64,000 nucleotides of DNA from Microcystis aeruginosa NIES-4325 (GTDB lineage Bacteria > Cyanobacteriota > Cyanobacteriia > Cyanobacteriales > Microcystaceae), in the NCBI RefSeq assembly GCF_008974145.1, contig NZ_BJKP01000006.1, positions 82,513 through 146,512 of the forward strand, given 5' to 3'. The position numbers and the translations under genes are program-made. The notes beneath the pieces are model-generated. The model was not told the origin of the DNA, did no database searches, and saw only the letters and a program-made list of their open reading frames with translations. Positions within the stretch are counted from its first letter, which is position 1. Every line of letters starts with the position of its first letter. Shown piece by piece: positions 48,536-58,682 of the stretch.

Positions 48536-50364
48536 TAATTACCCTGTTGATATTTGCTGAGAATTTCTGAGATATATTGGTAGCCTTCCAGTCCAATAGA
48601 TTTAATCAGGGAGGAACGTTCCTGACTGAAAGTCTGCTCAAAAGCTGCGATATTTTTGCCGCGAATAACCGTTAACAGACTAGCAGCTTGTCGCCATTCC
48701 ACTGCACCGATTTCGTGTAGCCAATACATTCCTAGAGAACCCATATAAATTGCCTGTTCAAAATTCTTGTCTTGATAGTAAGCTTCGCCTAAATAAGTTA
48801 GTAATAAACCTTGCAGATATACATCTCCGTAGTATTTGGCCGATTCCAATCCTTGCAGGAGAATATTAATCGCTTCTTGGGGTCTTTCAAGGATAATATA
48901 GGCCAGACCTAAACTGCTACAACAAAGGGATTTACTCTGCCAATCCTGGAGACTTTCCGCTAACTTTAATCCCTGGTTTAAATACTCGATCGAACTTTGA
49001 TAAATTTCTGGATCATATCTCTCTAACTGTTGTGCTTCTTGTACCTGACTATAACCCAAATTAGCTAAAGCGTTAGCCTGTCCTAAACTATTACCCTGTT
49101 GACGACTTAAAATTAAAGCTCTCTGACTTAAATTAATCGCTTCTGCATAGTTTTTCTGGATAGCATTGAGACGGGATAAATGGTTTAAATTAGCTATTTC
49201 ACAAGCATAATCCTGCTGTTGACGAGCAATTTCTAAAGCTTGTTGATGACATTCTCTGGCCTGTGGATAGTAGCCGCGAATGCGATTAGAATAGGCAATT
49301 AAAGTTAAAATTCTCGCCTTTTCTCCCGTACCTTCCACATAACGTAGAGGAATTGATAAATAATCTAATGCTTCCTTGAGATAACTGCCAGAAAAGGAGG
49401 CGAAAATTCCCCCGTATAAAGGAAAATAATCCCGTTTAGCAAAGGTTCTCAGAATTTGTAAAGCCATCTGAAAACAGCCCCGACTATAGAGGGAATTTTT
49501 ACTAACTTGCTCGAAACTATTGGTTAACAGCGACCAAATTAAAGCAAAGGTGAGAAAGGTAGAAATGGATAATTTTGCCCCTAATTTTTCGCTGTAGATA
49601 CGCTGATCAAAAAAGTTAATTAGTCCTCTCTGGATATATTGAAAAACAATAGCAGTTTCTACCCAATCGGTTAAAGTTAAATCCTGAGTGATAGAATCAA
49701 AAGCTTGTTGATTAGCTAAACTTTCTAAGACTCGTTTTAACCAAGAGGGATTAACTTTACTTGCCCAAATTTGCCAGGGTGTCACTCGCTCATTATCATT
49801 AGTAAAACCAAGATTGCGATTTTGTTCGTAGAGCCAACTGGTGAGATCATTCGATAAATTTGACCAAGTATTTAAACCCAGATTAATTCCCGTGGCAATT
49901 TGCCATAAATCCGCTTCTCCCCGCTGCTGAGAAACTGTCTGTAAATGCTTGGCTAACTTTTGTAATTGTTCTAGGGTTAAAGCATTATTTTGATTGGGAT
50001 CAATTAAATTCACTAAAGTTAGTAAACGATCCTCTCGATCAATTTTCACCAGACTATTGATCGCCGCTTCAGTGAGAGAATTTTGCTGATTGGTTTTTTG
50101 ATAATTTTCCCATTCACTTTCGATGGTTTCCAGAGCGCGCAACACCCTAGTCGCTTTAATTTTTGTTTCTAACTGTGAGCGAGTAACGATTATTTTTTCA
50201 GTTAAACAACGCTCAAAAATTTCTCCTGTGCCATTTTTTACTCCCTCGGCTAAAAGGTTATAAACCTGTGATTTAGCTCTAATTTTTCCTTCTAAAGTTA
50301 GATTGACAATGCGCTCAATTAGTGCATTATAAGTGTCGTTGAAGTTATCTTTATTTTCTGTCAT
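48535..50364 (-). CDS. Tetratricopeptide repeat protein
   Basis: A 609-aa helical protein. The C-terminal about 300 residues hold TPR-like units such as YYPQARECHQQALEIARQQQ, NYAEAINLSQRALILSRQQG and RPQEAINILLQGLESAKYYG. The N-terminal half is helical but unfamiliar. Coupled to the glycosyltransferase gene, it may scaffold or regulate that enzyme; this is inferred only from position. Confidence 0.8.
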   Translation of the reverse strand: MTENKDNFNDTYNALIERIVNLTLEGKIRAKSQVYNLLAEGVKNGTGEIFERCLTEKIIVTRSQLETKIKATRVLRALETIESEWENYQKTNQQNSLTEAAINSLVKIDREDRLLTLVNLIDPNQNNALTLEQLQKLAKHLQTVSQQRGEADLWQIATGINLGLNTWSNLSNDLTSWLYEQNRNLGFTNDNERVTPWQIWASKVNPSWLKRVLESLANQQAFDSITQDLTLTDWVETAIVFQYIQRGLINFFDQRIYSEKLGAKLSISTFLTFALIWSLLTNSFEQVSKNSLYSRGCFQMALQILRTFAKRDYFPLYGGIFASFSGSYLKEALDYLSIPLRYVEGTGEKARILTLIAYSNRIRGYYPQARECHQQALEIARQQQDYACEIANLNHLSRLNAIQKNYAEAINLSQRALILSRQQGNSLGQANALANLGYSQVQEAQQLERYDPEIYQSSIEYLNQGLKLAESLQDWQSKSLCCSSLGLAYIILERPQEAINILLQGLESAKYYGDVYLQGLLLTYLGEAYYQDKNFEQAIYMGSLGMYWLHEIGAVEWRQAASLLTVIRGKNIAAFEQTFSQERSSLIKSIGLEGYQYISEILSKYQQGN

Positions 50365-50375
50365 AGGGGGTTTTT

Positions 50376-50512
50376 CAGTTATCAGTAAACAGTAAAAAGT
50401 GATTAGGAATCAGTAAAAAGTAAACAGTGAAAATACAGTAGGAAACTTCTATTTAATACTGTTCACTTAAAACTCAAATCTGATGACTGATAACTGCTCA
50501 CTGATAACTTAT
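50376..50512. repeat. Heptamer-derived repeats between phosphoesterase and TPR genes
   Basis: Imperfect copies of CAGTAAA/CAGTTAT-type heptamers fill much of this spacer, and a GATAACTG-type cluster lies at about 50482-50510. Confidence 0.55.
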
Positions 50513-51349
50513 TCAAGACTGACTCCTGTTGATCAAAGTAATTACCGTCACTTCGGGGGGACAAAAAAGACGACCGGGAAAATAGGTTCCTAAGCCTCGA
50601 TTCACATATAATTGATTTTCCCCGACTCGATGAAATCCCTCAGACCATTGCCAGTATCGGACTACCCTGCTAAACTGCCGGTGAAGGGGAACCCATTGAC
50701 CATAGGGTTCGGGCAGCGATCGCCTAAGTTCCTCTAAAATTATCGGTAGGGAACCGATACCGGGGATAGTCACTTGGCCTCCGTGGGTATGACCCGATAA
50801 CTGCAAATCCACTCGCCAATCCCTTAAAACCATGGCTGTATCGGGATTGTGGGAAATGACGAGTCTGGGTATATCGGGAGCAATTTGCTCGAGGATTTGC
50901 GGTAAAAACTCCCCAGACCAATAATCGGCCAATCCGACGATGGGAAAGTTTTCGCCGTAGGGTGTGACGATTTCATTCCAGAGTACCCGAATTCCCACGC
51001 TAGTTAGGGCTGAGCTGACCGTTTCCCTGGCGTTGGGAAGATAACTGTCATGATTTCCTAAACAAGCATAAATACCCCCTTGACTTTTGAGAGCTTTTAT
51101 GCTCTCGACTAGGGCAAAAATTGGCCTGGGACTATGGGTAATAAAGTCCCCCGTCAGGAAGATGAGATCGGGTTTTTCCTGATTAGTAATGGCGATCGCT
51201 TCTTGCAGGACAGCTACAGGCAAATGCTGTTCATCGCAGTGCAGGTCTGACCACTGCACCAACTTGATCCCTTGCAGACCTGCCGGTAGGCCAGCAATTG
51301 CGATCGTTAATCTTTCTACCTGTAAGGATTCTAACCAAAAGGGTCGCAT
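50513..51349 (-). CDS. Metallophosphoesterase
   Basis: A 278-aa calcineurin-like phosphoesterase of the YaeI-type. Dimetal motifs are WSDLHCDEQH, GDFITH, GNHDSY, SHNPDT and LSGHTHGGQVTIP. There is no clear signal peptide. The substrate is unknown (lipid headgroup and nucleotide esters are both seen in the family). Confidence 0.88.
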   Translation of the reverse strand: MRPFWLESLQVERLTIAIAGLPAGLQGIKLVQWSDLHCDEQHLPVAVLQEAIAITNQEKPDLIFLTGDFITHSPRPIFALVESIKALKSQGGIYACLGNHDSYLPNARETVSSALTSVGIRVLWNEIVTPYGENFPIVGLADYWSGEFLPQILEQIAPDIPRLVISHNPDTAMVLRDWRVDLQLSGHTHGGQVTIPGIGSLPIILEELRRSLPEPYGQWVPLHRQFSRVVRYWQWSEGFHRVGENQLYVNRGLGTYFPGRLFCPPEVTVITLINRSQS

Positions 51350-51440
51350 CGGTGAGCCGTTGTCGGTGAGTAGTTACCAGTCTATCAATTCCCGATGGGG
51401 TTGTTGGGGGACGCTTCTGCAAACATCCCTCTCTTGAGGA

Positions 51441-52676
51441 TTAGCCTGGAAATTTACTGATAATTCTCTCCATAGCAGCCTCGACGTTGGCACGACTATT
51501 AAAAGCCGATAGCCGGAAATAACCCTCTCCAGCAGCCCCAAAGCCAGATCCAGGGGTTCCCACCACATTACAAGTATGTAGCAGTTTATCGAAGAAATCC
51601 CAACTCGATAGACCTTGGGGCGTTTTTACCCAAACGTAGGGCGCATTTACACCGCCATGGACTTCTAAACCAGCAGCGGTTAATTTTTCTCGGATAATTG
51701 TTGCATTTTGTAAATAAAACTTGACAAGTTCTTGTACTTGTGCTTGTCCTTCTGGAGAATAAACCGCCTCGGCCCCCCGTTGGACAATGTAGGAAACGCC
51801 GTTAAATTTGGTCGATTGCCGACGATTCCACAGTTTCCAGAGTTGCACATCCGTCCCGTCGGCCGCTTTGGCCATGAGACTTTGGGGAACCACGGTTAAA
51901 GCGCAACGGGTTCCAGTAAAACCGGCATTTTTAGAAAAAGAGCGAAATTCGATCGCACATTGCCGCGCCCCCTCGATTTCGTAGATGGAATGGGGTAAAC
52001 TGGCATCGGTGATAAAGGCCTCGTAGGCTGCATCAAAAAAGATAATCGATCCGTTGGCCCTAGCATAATTAACCCAAGCTGTCAAGTGTTCTTTGGTAGC
52101 TGTAGCCCCAGTGGGATTGTTGGGAAAACACAGATAGATTAAATCGACTTTTTCCGTCGGAATCTGGGCAGTAAAGTTATTTTCGGCGGTAATTGGCAGA
52201 TAAATCAAGCCCTCGTATTCGCCGCGGTCGTTGACCCCTCCCGTGTGTCCAGCCATAACGTTAGTATCGACGTAAACGGGATATACTGGGTCGGTCACGG
52301 CGATCGAGTTATTATCTCCAAAAATATCGAGAATATTGCCCGTATCGCACTTAGAACCGTCGGAAATAAAGATTTCATCGGCACTTATATCACAACCGCG
52401 AGCCTGAAAATCATGGACGGCGATTTTCTCCCTTAACCAAGCATAACCCTGTTCCGGCCCGTAACCCTTAAAGCTAGAGCGATCGCCCATTTCCTCCACT
52501 GCTTTGATCATGGCCTCGCGACAAGCTAGGGGCAAAGGTTCGGTGACATCCCCAATCCCCAGACGGATAATATTAGCATCGGCATTGGCTGCCGCAAAAG
52601 CTTGGACTCGTCGGGCAATTTCCGGAAAAAGATAACCCGCTTTTAGTTTTAAGTAATTACTGTTAATGGTTGCCAT
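51441..52676 (-). CDS. dapL: LL-diaminopimelate aminotransferase
   Basis: A 411-aa PLP enzyme that converts tetrahydrodipicolinate directly to LL-diaminopimelate in cyanobacteria, plants and chlamydiae, serving lysine and peptidoglycan synthesis. [45 protein letters not shown] and the PLP-lysine motif [19 protein letters not shown] are diagnostic. Confidence 0.96.
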   Translation of the reverse strand: MATINSNYLKLKAGYLFPEIARRVQAFAAANADANIIRLGIGDVTEPLPLACREAMIKAVEEMGDRSSFKGYGPEQGYAWLREKIAVHDFQARGCDISADEIFISDGSKCDTGNILDIFGDNNSIAVTDPVYPVYVDTNVMAGHTGGVNDRGEYEGLIYLPITAENNFTAQIPTEKVDLIYLCFPNNPTGATATKEHLTAWVNYARANGSIIFFDAAYEAFITDASLPHSIYEIEGARQCAIEFRSFSKNAGFTGTRCALTVVPQSLMAKAADGTDVQLWKLWNRRQSTKFNGVSYIVQRGAEAVYSPEGQAQVQELVKFYLQNATIIREKLTAAGLEVHGGVNAPYVWVKTPQGLSSWDFFDKLLHTCNVVGTPGSGFGAAGEGYFRLSAFNSRANVEAAMERIISKFPG

Positions 52677-52829
52677 AATTATTCTCGTTTCAGTCGCAAC
52701 CTTTAATTCTATAATAGTCGGTCATCGGCCGTCAGTTTCGATCGCCCTCCTTGATGGACTAGGATTGGGTGTCGGCGGTTGTCTTTCGATATACAATCAG
52801 ATCAAAACCTCTTAATAATTGACATTAGT

Positions 52830-53042
52830 ATGGGTGAATCAAAACGTCGTCAATCGGCCCTGGGTGATAAGTATGGACAGGAGGAAAATATCCTGCCTTG
52901 GCTACCGATTACCAAAAGTCAAGCAGCCCAAGCTTACAAGTTAACCACTAGGGGGGCATGGATTGGTATAGGAGTTCTAGCTGGGGTTTGGGCGGTTATT
53001 CGCTTTGTCGGGCCGGCTTTCGGTTGGTGGGATGTCCAATAA
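52830..53042 (+). CDS. DUF2839-type small membrane protein
   Basis: A 70-aa protein starting MGESKRRQSALGDKYGQEEN. One hydrophobic span is AWIGIGVLAGVWAVIRFVGP and the end is GWWDVQ. The MGESKRR start and the membrane tail fit a small family restricted to cyanobacteria. The ATG at 52830 is preferred to an upstream extension. Confidence 0.7.
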   Translation: MGESKRRQSALGDKYGQEENILPWLPITKSQAAQAYKLTTRGAWIGIGVLAGVWAVIRFVGPAFGWWDVQ

Positions 53043-53251
53043 ACAACTTGGGGGCGATCAGGTAATCAGAGAGGCAATACAGACTTTAAAATCGGTTTGG
53101 TTGACTTTTCCATAAAATTTCTTGGTGGCGGTTGAGTATTCTGGGGTTAAGGTTTTTTGATGATCATCGTTACCGAACCCCGATCGAACGATGGTGACAG
53201 GAGATCAGTTGATGATCAAAATTGAAAATCTTAAGCTAATTGTCAAAAATT

Positions 53252-54517
53252 ATGGCCGCTGAAATTATTTGTGTAGGAACGGAATTATTATTAGGGGATA
53301 TAGTTAATACTAACGCCCAATATTTAGCCCTAGAATTGGCAAAATTAGGCATTCCCCATTATTATCAAACGGTGGTGGGGGATAATGTAGAAAGACTGAA
53401 AAAAGCGATCGCTATTGCCCTAGAACGTTCTTCAATTTTAATTTTTACTGGCGGACTCGGACCGACTCCCGACGATTTAACCACAGAAACAATCGCCGAT
53501 TTTTTTCAAACGCCCCTTAGAGAAGATCAGGAGATTCTAGCGGAAATCGAGGCTAAATTTACGAGTTTAGGACGAGAAATGCCTCCTAGTAATAGTAAAC
53601 AGGCTTTAATACCGGTGGGAGCCGATTTTTTGCCAAATCTGACGGGAACCGCCCCCGGCATGATCTGGCAACCACAGGCTAACGTGACTATTCTCACTTT
53701 CCCCGGAGTACCCTCAGAAATGAAGAGAATGTGGGTAGAAACGGCGATTCCTTACCTAGAAAGTCAAGGATGGGGCAAAGAGAGGATTTATAGTCGTTCT
53801 CTGAAATTTCGCGGTATCGGTGAGTCAGCTTTAGCGGAAAAAGTAGCCCATTTATTTGATCTGACTAATCCCACCGTTGCCCCCTATGCTGGTTTAGGCG
53901 AAGTTCGTTTGCGAATTGCTACGAAAGCCCCTTCTTTAGAGGCTGCTTTGCAGGTAATTGAACCGGTAGCGACGGAAATTAAGGAAATCGCCGGATTAGA
54001 TTATTTTGGGGCTGATGATGATACTTTACCCGCAGTGGTGGGGCAACTGTTGCGGCGACAAAAACAAACTTTGAGTGTGGCAGAATCCTGTACTGGAGGA
54101 GGATTAGGGGAAATTATCACCCAAATCGCCGGCAGTTCCGATTATTTTTGGGGTGGGGTTATTTCCTACGATAATCGGGTAAAAGTTGCCCTCTTAGACG
54201 TAAATGAACGGGATTTAAATAATTTCGGTGCTGTCAGTGCCATTGTTGCCCAACAGATGGCCCTAGGGGTGCAAAAACGCCTCGCTACCGATTGGGGGAT
54301 CAGTATCACGGGTATTGCCGGACCGGGAGGAGGCAGTGAGACGAAACCCGTGGGTCTAGTTTATATCGGTTTAGCCAGTCCTGACGGAAAAGTGACTGTA
54401 TCTGAGCATTGTTTCGGAGAAAATCGAGAGCGCTTGACCATTCGCCAGATTAGTGCTTATACCGCCCTTGATCGCCTACGCCGGAATTTACTCCATTGGG
54501 TAAAACACTTTCAATGA
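53252..54517 (+). CDS. cinA: CinA-like protein (nicotinamide-nucleotide amidase)
   Basis: A 421-aa two-domain protein. The N-terminal molybdopterin-binding-like domain has EIICVGTELLLGDIVNTNAQ and FTGGLGPTPDDLTTETIADF. The C-terminal PncC domain has SVAESCTGGGLGEIITQIAG and GISITGIAGPGGGSETKPVG, the NMN deamidase site used in NAD salvage. The ATG at 53252 is preferred to the TTG at 53240. Confidence 0.94.
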   Translation: MAAEIICVGTELLLGDIVNTNAQYLALELAKLGIPHYYQTVVGDNVERLKKAIAIALERSSILIFTGGLGPTPDDLTTETIADFFQTPLREDQEILAEIEAKFTSLGREMPPSNSKQALIPVGADFLPNLTGTAPGMIWQPQANVTILTFPGVPSEMKRMWVETAIPYLESQGWGKERIYSRSLKFRGIGESALAEKVAHLFDLTNPTVAPYAGLGEVRLRIATKAPSLEAALQVIEPVATEIKEIAGLDYFGADDDTLPAVVGQLLRRQKQTLSVAESCTGGGLGEIITQIAGSSDYFWGGVISYDNRVKVALLDVNERDLNNFGAVSAIVAQQMALGVQKRLATDWGISITGIAGPGGGSETKPVGLVYIGLASPDGKVTVSEHCFGENRERLTIRQISAYTALDRLRRNLLHWVKHFQ

Positions 54518-54608
54518 TAATTGTCACCCTCGTGCCTGCCGCTAGGTTTAAGGATTCTTCTAGTTGAAGGACTGTCCAATCAAATACGGCTTCGAGTGCT
54601 TGAGGCAT
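54450..54608 (-). pseudogene. DUF104-type antitoxin remnant, antisense to the cinA 3' end
   Basis: A 52-codon frame beginning MPQALEAVFDWTVLQLEESL then NLAAGTRVTIIIESVLP, matching the N-terminus of DUF104 antitoxins (ALEAVFDG-x-VLRPEEPLNL type). It then runs into sequence antisense to cinA without further similarity. Key positions differ from the consensus and no PIN toxin gene follows. Confidence 0.45.
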
Positions 54609-54739
54609 TATTTTCTAACTGCTGAGGACGGACTATCTATTGATGTTCATTATAGCCCGCCCCTAGCCCGACAAGATCGGCGTACTGCTAGGCAGTGCCT
54701 TCGGCATCCCACTTAGACTCACAGCTTCAATCAATGGGC

Positions 54740-54780
54740 AGGGTGCGTTCCCAAAAACCCGGCATTAGGGAACGCACCCT
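54740..54780. repeat. Inverted repeat AGGGTGCGTTCCC, left side of brnTA
   Basis: Perfect 13-base arms with a 15-base loop. A shorter relative (GGTGCGTTA arms) lies at 55549-55574 on the other side of the brnTA genes. Confidence 0.75.
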
Positions 54781-54847
54781 ACAGCGATAGCGATTGCACT
54801 AACGGCAGTAAGTTGAGTCGCCGTAATTAAGTTTTGACTTTTGAAGA

Positions 54848-55358
<511 letters not shown>

Positions 55359-55548
55359 CTAAACAACACTTGCTACTCCATTTCAAAACTTAAGTTTAGT
55401 ATCAAAAGATGCTTTACATTTCATTAACGATCGGAACGATCAAACTGTGTTATGACCGATCGCTTTGGCAATCACTTAATCTTGGCGATCGATATGATGT
55501 AGCCTGTGTTAGCGTCAGCATAACGCACGAATTTTGAACATTAGATCA

Positions 55549-55574
55549 GGTGCGTTACATTTCATTAACGCACC
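55549..55574. repeat. Inverted repeat GGTGCGTTA, right side of brnTA
   Basis: Nine-base perfect arms with an eight-base loop. It shares the GGTGCGTT core with the hairpin at 54740-54780. Confidence 0.7.
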
Positions 55575-55579
55575 CTACT

Positions 55580-55680
55580 GGACTGTTTCAGCTAAAATAG
55601 GGCAATAGATTTCGGCTTAAAGTCTTAGATTATAGAATTTATAGCATTTTTCTAATACACCAAATTAGCTGAAACAATCC
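55580..55680. mobile_element. 101-bp MITE-like element with 16-bp inverted ends
   Basis: Left end GGACTGTTTCAGCTAA and right end (complement) GGATTGTTTCAGCTAA differ at one base. The inside is A/T-rich and non-coding. A 3-base ACT flanks both sides. It sits in the 440-base spacer between brnT and ctaA, which holds no gene. Confidence 0.6.
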
Positions 55681-55798
55681 ACTACAAGATCGGCTACCTG
55701 AAATTTCATCTATCTGTAACCCTACAGGCCAAAATAGTTTAAAAATCGGCCGAGAATTTCTAGGATAGAAGTAAAGACCATCTTTGCCTACTTTTTCC

Positions 55799-58129
55799 AT
55801 GATCCTAGCCGCCGAAACTGGACTAAAAACCGCTACTCTAGACGTAAAAGGCATGAAATGCGCCGGCTGTGTGAGTGCCGTAGAACGACAACTCAGCCAA
55901 AATCAAGGGGTAAAATCGGCCCAAGTTAACCTAATCACGGAAATTGCCGTGATTGAATACCAACCAGATGCGATCGCACCAGAGCAGTTAGCTGCAAAAT
56001 TAACCGCGATCGGATTCCCCACCCAACCGCGCAGCTCATCGACTCCCCTTTCTCAACAAAATCAACGGCTGCAAAACCAACAAAAAGAACGGCAACAACA
56101 ATTATACCGATTAGCGATCGCTTGTTGTTTACTGGTTTTTTCCCTGATCGGTCACTTACACCACATCGGGGGACCAGAAATCCCCATCTTTCAAAGTATT
56201 GCTTTTCACTGGACTTTAGCCACCCTAGCCATTTTATTCCCCGGCCGCGATATTTTCATCGATGGTTGGCGGGGATTACGGCACGGGATGCCAAATATGA
56301 ATACTCTCGTTAGTTTAGGCACAGGTAGCGCCTATATAGCCAGTTGTTTGGCTCTTATCTTCCCTAATCTCGGTCTAGAGTGCTTTTTCGATGAACCAGT
56401 CATGCTGTTAGGGTTTATTCTCCTCGGGCGGACTCTAGAAGCGCATTCCCGTCATCGCGCGGCCGCAGACTTAGAAGCGCTTACTTCCCTACAACCGGCA
56501 GTGGCTCACCTGATTGGTAGTACAGATGACCGTGTGGGCGTGGCGATTCCGGTGGAACAGCTGCGCGTCGGGGAATGGGTGCGCGTCTTACCTGGGGAAA
56601 AAATTCCCGTGGATGGGGAGATTATTCAGGGAAGAACCACAGTAGATGAAGCTTTGTTAACGGGGGAATCGCTGCCGGTGGTTAAGGAAATGGGAGATTT
56701 AGTCATTGCTGGCAGTTTCAATCTCTCTGGTGCGATCGCCGTGCAAACTCGTCAGGTGGGGACCGATACCACCCTAGCTAAGATTATCGCAGCCGTGGAA
56801 TCAGCCCAAACTCGCAAGGCCCCAGTACAGAAGATAGCGGACCGGGTAGCGGGTTATTTTGCCTACGGAGTCATGATAATTGCCCTAATTGTGCTGCTCT
56901 TTTGGTATTTTTGGGGAACTAGGCTGTTTCCAGAGGTGTTAGGGTCAACCACAGGACACCACGAGATGATTCAACCCACTTCTCCCCTACTTTTGTCCCT
57001 AAAATTAGCGATTTCCGTGCTTGTGGTCGCTTGTCCCTGCGCTCTCGGTTTAGCCACACCGACGGCCCTACTGGTGGGAACCAGTTTAGCAGCCGAACGG
57101 GGTATTTTAATTAAAGGGGGTGATGTTTTGGAAACCGTCTCGCAACTGCAAACGGTGGTTTTTGACAAAACGGGAACCCTTAGCCAAGGTCATCCAGAAA
57201 TTACCGATTGTTTGAGTTTTTCTGAGCTTAATCCCCTGGAAATTCAACAATTAGCGGCAGTAGTGGAGAGTGGTACTAATCATCCCCTCGCTCAGGCGAT
57301 TTTAGACGCGGTTACTCTTCCTACTAACCTGACGGGGGAAGATTTTCAAACTGTGGCCGGATTGGGAGTTTCGGCAAGGGTGCAGGGGTCAAAAATTGTT
57401 CTGGGAAATCGGCAATGGTTGGCGCAGAACGGCATTAAAATCGATGAAACTATCTGGGGGATTCAAGAGCTTTTACAGGCGGGTAAAACGGTGATTTATC
57501 TGGGTAGGGAAGAACAATTACTCGGCGCGATCGCGTTTCAGGATCGATTGCGTCCCGATGCTCAAACAACCGTGAATCAGTTGCAAAAACTCGGTTTAGA
57601 GGTGATTTTACTCAGTGGCGATCGCCAAGAAGTGGTGACAGCGATCGCTAATAGTTTGGGTATTAGTCAATTTTATGCCCAAGTTGCTCCCGCCGAAAAA
57701 TCGGCTTTAATTGCCGATCTACAGACAAAAGAGGGCAAAATCGTGGCTATGGTCGGGGATGGTATCAATGACGCTCCTGCACTAGGACAGGCTAACATCG
57801 GTATTGCTCTGGCCGGTGGCACGGAAGTGGCCATGGAAACGGCCGGGATCGTTTTAATTAGCGATCGCCTAGAGGATGTGGTGCAATCTCTGCATTTAAG
57901 TCTGGCCACATGGCAAAAAATCCGACAAAATCTTTTTTGGGCTTTGGGTTATAATACCTTTGCTATTCCCATTGCCGGTGGTTTATTACTGCCCCGTTGG
58001 GGTCTAGCTTTCAGTCCGGCCCTAGCAGCAGCTTTAATGGCTTTTAGTTCGGTTATGGTAGTGAGTAATTCCCTGCTTTTACGTCGTCAATTTCCTCCGC
58101 TCAAATCGACGCAGGAAGGCAAAAACTAA
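55799..58129 (+). CDS. ctaA: Copper-transporting P-type ATPase (CtaA-like)
   Basis: A 776-aa P1B-1 ATPase. The N-terminal heavy-metal domain has GMKCAGCVSAVERQL with the CxxC copper site. Eight predicted helices include the VVACPCALGLATPTAL Cys-Pro-Cys helix. The phosphorylation motif is VVFDKTGTLSQGH, with GTNHPLAQAIL and VAMVGDGINDAPALGQANIG. In cyanobacteria this class either imports copper to thylakoids (CtaA/PacS) or exports it; the subtype assignment is by resemblance. An upstream TTG would add five residues. Confidence 0.88.
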   Translation: MILAAETGLKTATLDVKGMKCAGCVSAVERQLSQNQGVKSAQVNLITEIAVIEYQPDAIAPEQLAAKLTAIGFPTQPRSSSTPLSQQNQRLQNQQKERQQQLYRLAIACCLLVFSLIGHLHHIGGPEIPIFQSIAFHWTLATLAILFPGRDIFIDGWRGLRHGMPNMNTLVSLGTGSAYIASCLALIFPNLGLECFFDEPVMLLGFILLGRTLEAHSRHRAAADLEALTSLQPAVAHLIGSTDDRVGVAIPVEQLRVGEWVRVLPGEKIPVDGEIIQGRTTVDEALLTGESLPVVKEMGDLVIAGSFNLSGAIAVQTRQVGTDTTLAKIIAAVESAQTRKAPVQKIADRVAGYFAYGVMIIALIVLLFWYFWGTRLFPEVLGSTTGHHEMIQPTSPLLLSLKLAISVLVVACPCALGLATPTALLVGTSLAAERGILIKGGDVLETVSQLQTVVFDKTGTLSQGHPEITDCLSFSELNPLEIQQLAAVVESGTNHPLAQAILDAVTLPTNLTGEDFQTVAGLGVSARVQGSKIVLGNRQWLAQNGIKIDETIWGIQELLQAGKTVIYLGREEQLLGAIAFQDRLRPDAQTTVNQLQKLGLEVILLSGDRQEVVTAIANSLGISQFYAQVAPAEKSALIADLQTKEGKIVAMVGDGINDAPALGQANIGIALAGGTEVAMETAGIVLISDRLEDVVQSLHLSLATWQKIRQNLFWALGYNTFAIPIAGGLLLPRWGLAFSPALAAALMAFSSVMVVSNSLLLRRQFPPLKSTQEGKN

Positions 58130-58178
58130 AGCAATTACCGATTTTTTCTCGATAAATCTATAAAGCACCAAAAAGAGC

Positions 58179-58273
58179 GGCTCTCTTATTCTTTGTGTGA
58201 TAAGTTTAACTGATACAGGAGCGATCAATCTCTTTGTCCTCTGTGTCTTTGTGGTTCGTTACCCAAGAGAGCC
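58179..58273. mobile_element. MITE-like element B with ISL3-type ends
   Basis: A 95-bp non-coding element with ends GGCTCTCTT on both sides (right end on the complement). The inside TTTGTGTGATAAGTTTAA and TGTGTCTTTGTGGTTCGTT match element A at 38357-38497. Confidence 0.55.
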
Positions 58274-58283
58274 AAGATGGTAT

Positions 58284-58323
58284 TTTGTCCCTGTCTTTGT
58301 CAGTTAACGGAGACAGGGACAAA
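58284..58323. terminator. Strong hairpin between convergent ctaA and the 113-aa gene
   Basis: Perfect 13-base arms TTTGTCCCTGTCT/AGACAGGGACAAA with a 14-base loop. It is placed to end both transcripts. Confidence 0.6.
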
Positions 58324-58328
58324 TCGGG

Positions 58329-58670
58329 TTAAGCGGTAATTCTGGTCAGGGATTGACCTTGATAATTGTTGGTAATAATCTGGTGAATAGATTCAAAAAA
58401 TCGCCGACAACGATTATTAATTCTCAGGGGCAATTCATGATTTTTTACCAATAAATCGATCTGAAGTTCCGAGCTAGTGGGAGGATGGATAAACAATTCC
58501 ACTTTCACTAACTGGGGAAAGAGAGCATCGTTAGGAACCTCCGATAAAAGCAAGACATCGGACCGGCGCTTGATGATTTCAAATTCACCCAAACTTAATA
58601 TATCATCGTATAAAAACCCGGTCTGATGAGGAGAAATCCCGACAAAATAGGAACAGCAATAGCGAGCCAT
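58329..58670 (-). CDS. Hypothetical protein, divergent from holB
   Basis: A 113-aa cytosolic protein, not recognised. It contains FLYDDILSLGEFEIIKRRSD, LFPQLVKVELFIHPPTSSEL and a basic Arg/Asn-rich segment (RINNRCRRFF). Its start lies only 12 bases from the holB start, so the two genes share a very compact divergent promoter region, if both are transcribed from there. Confidence 0.6.
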   Translation of the reverse strand: MARYCCSYFVGISPHQTGFLYDDILSLGEFEIIKRRSDVLLLSEVPNDALFPQLVKVELFIHPPTSSELQIDLLVKNHELPLRINNRCRRFFESIHQIITNNYQGQSLTRITA

Positions 58671-58682
58671 GGCAGGGAAAAG

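Noticed and set aside
54518..54847. tRNA or structured RNA in the cinA-brnA spacer
   Set aside because: Only a simple hairpin is present; there is no cloverleaf or T-loop sequence.
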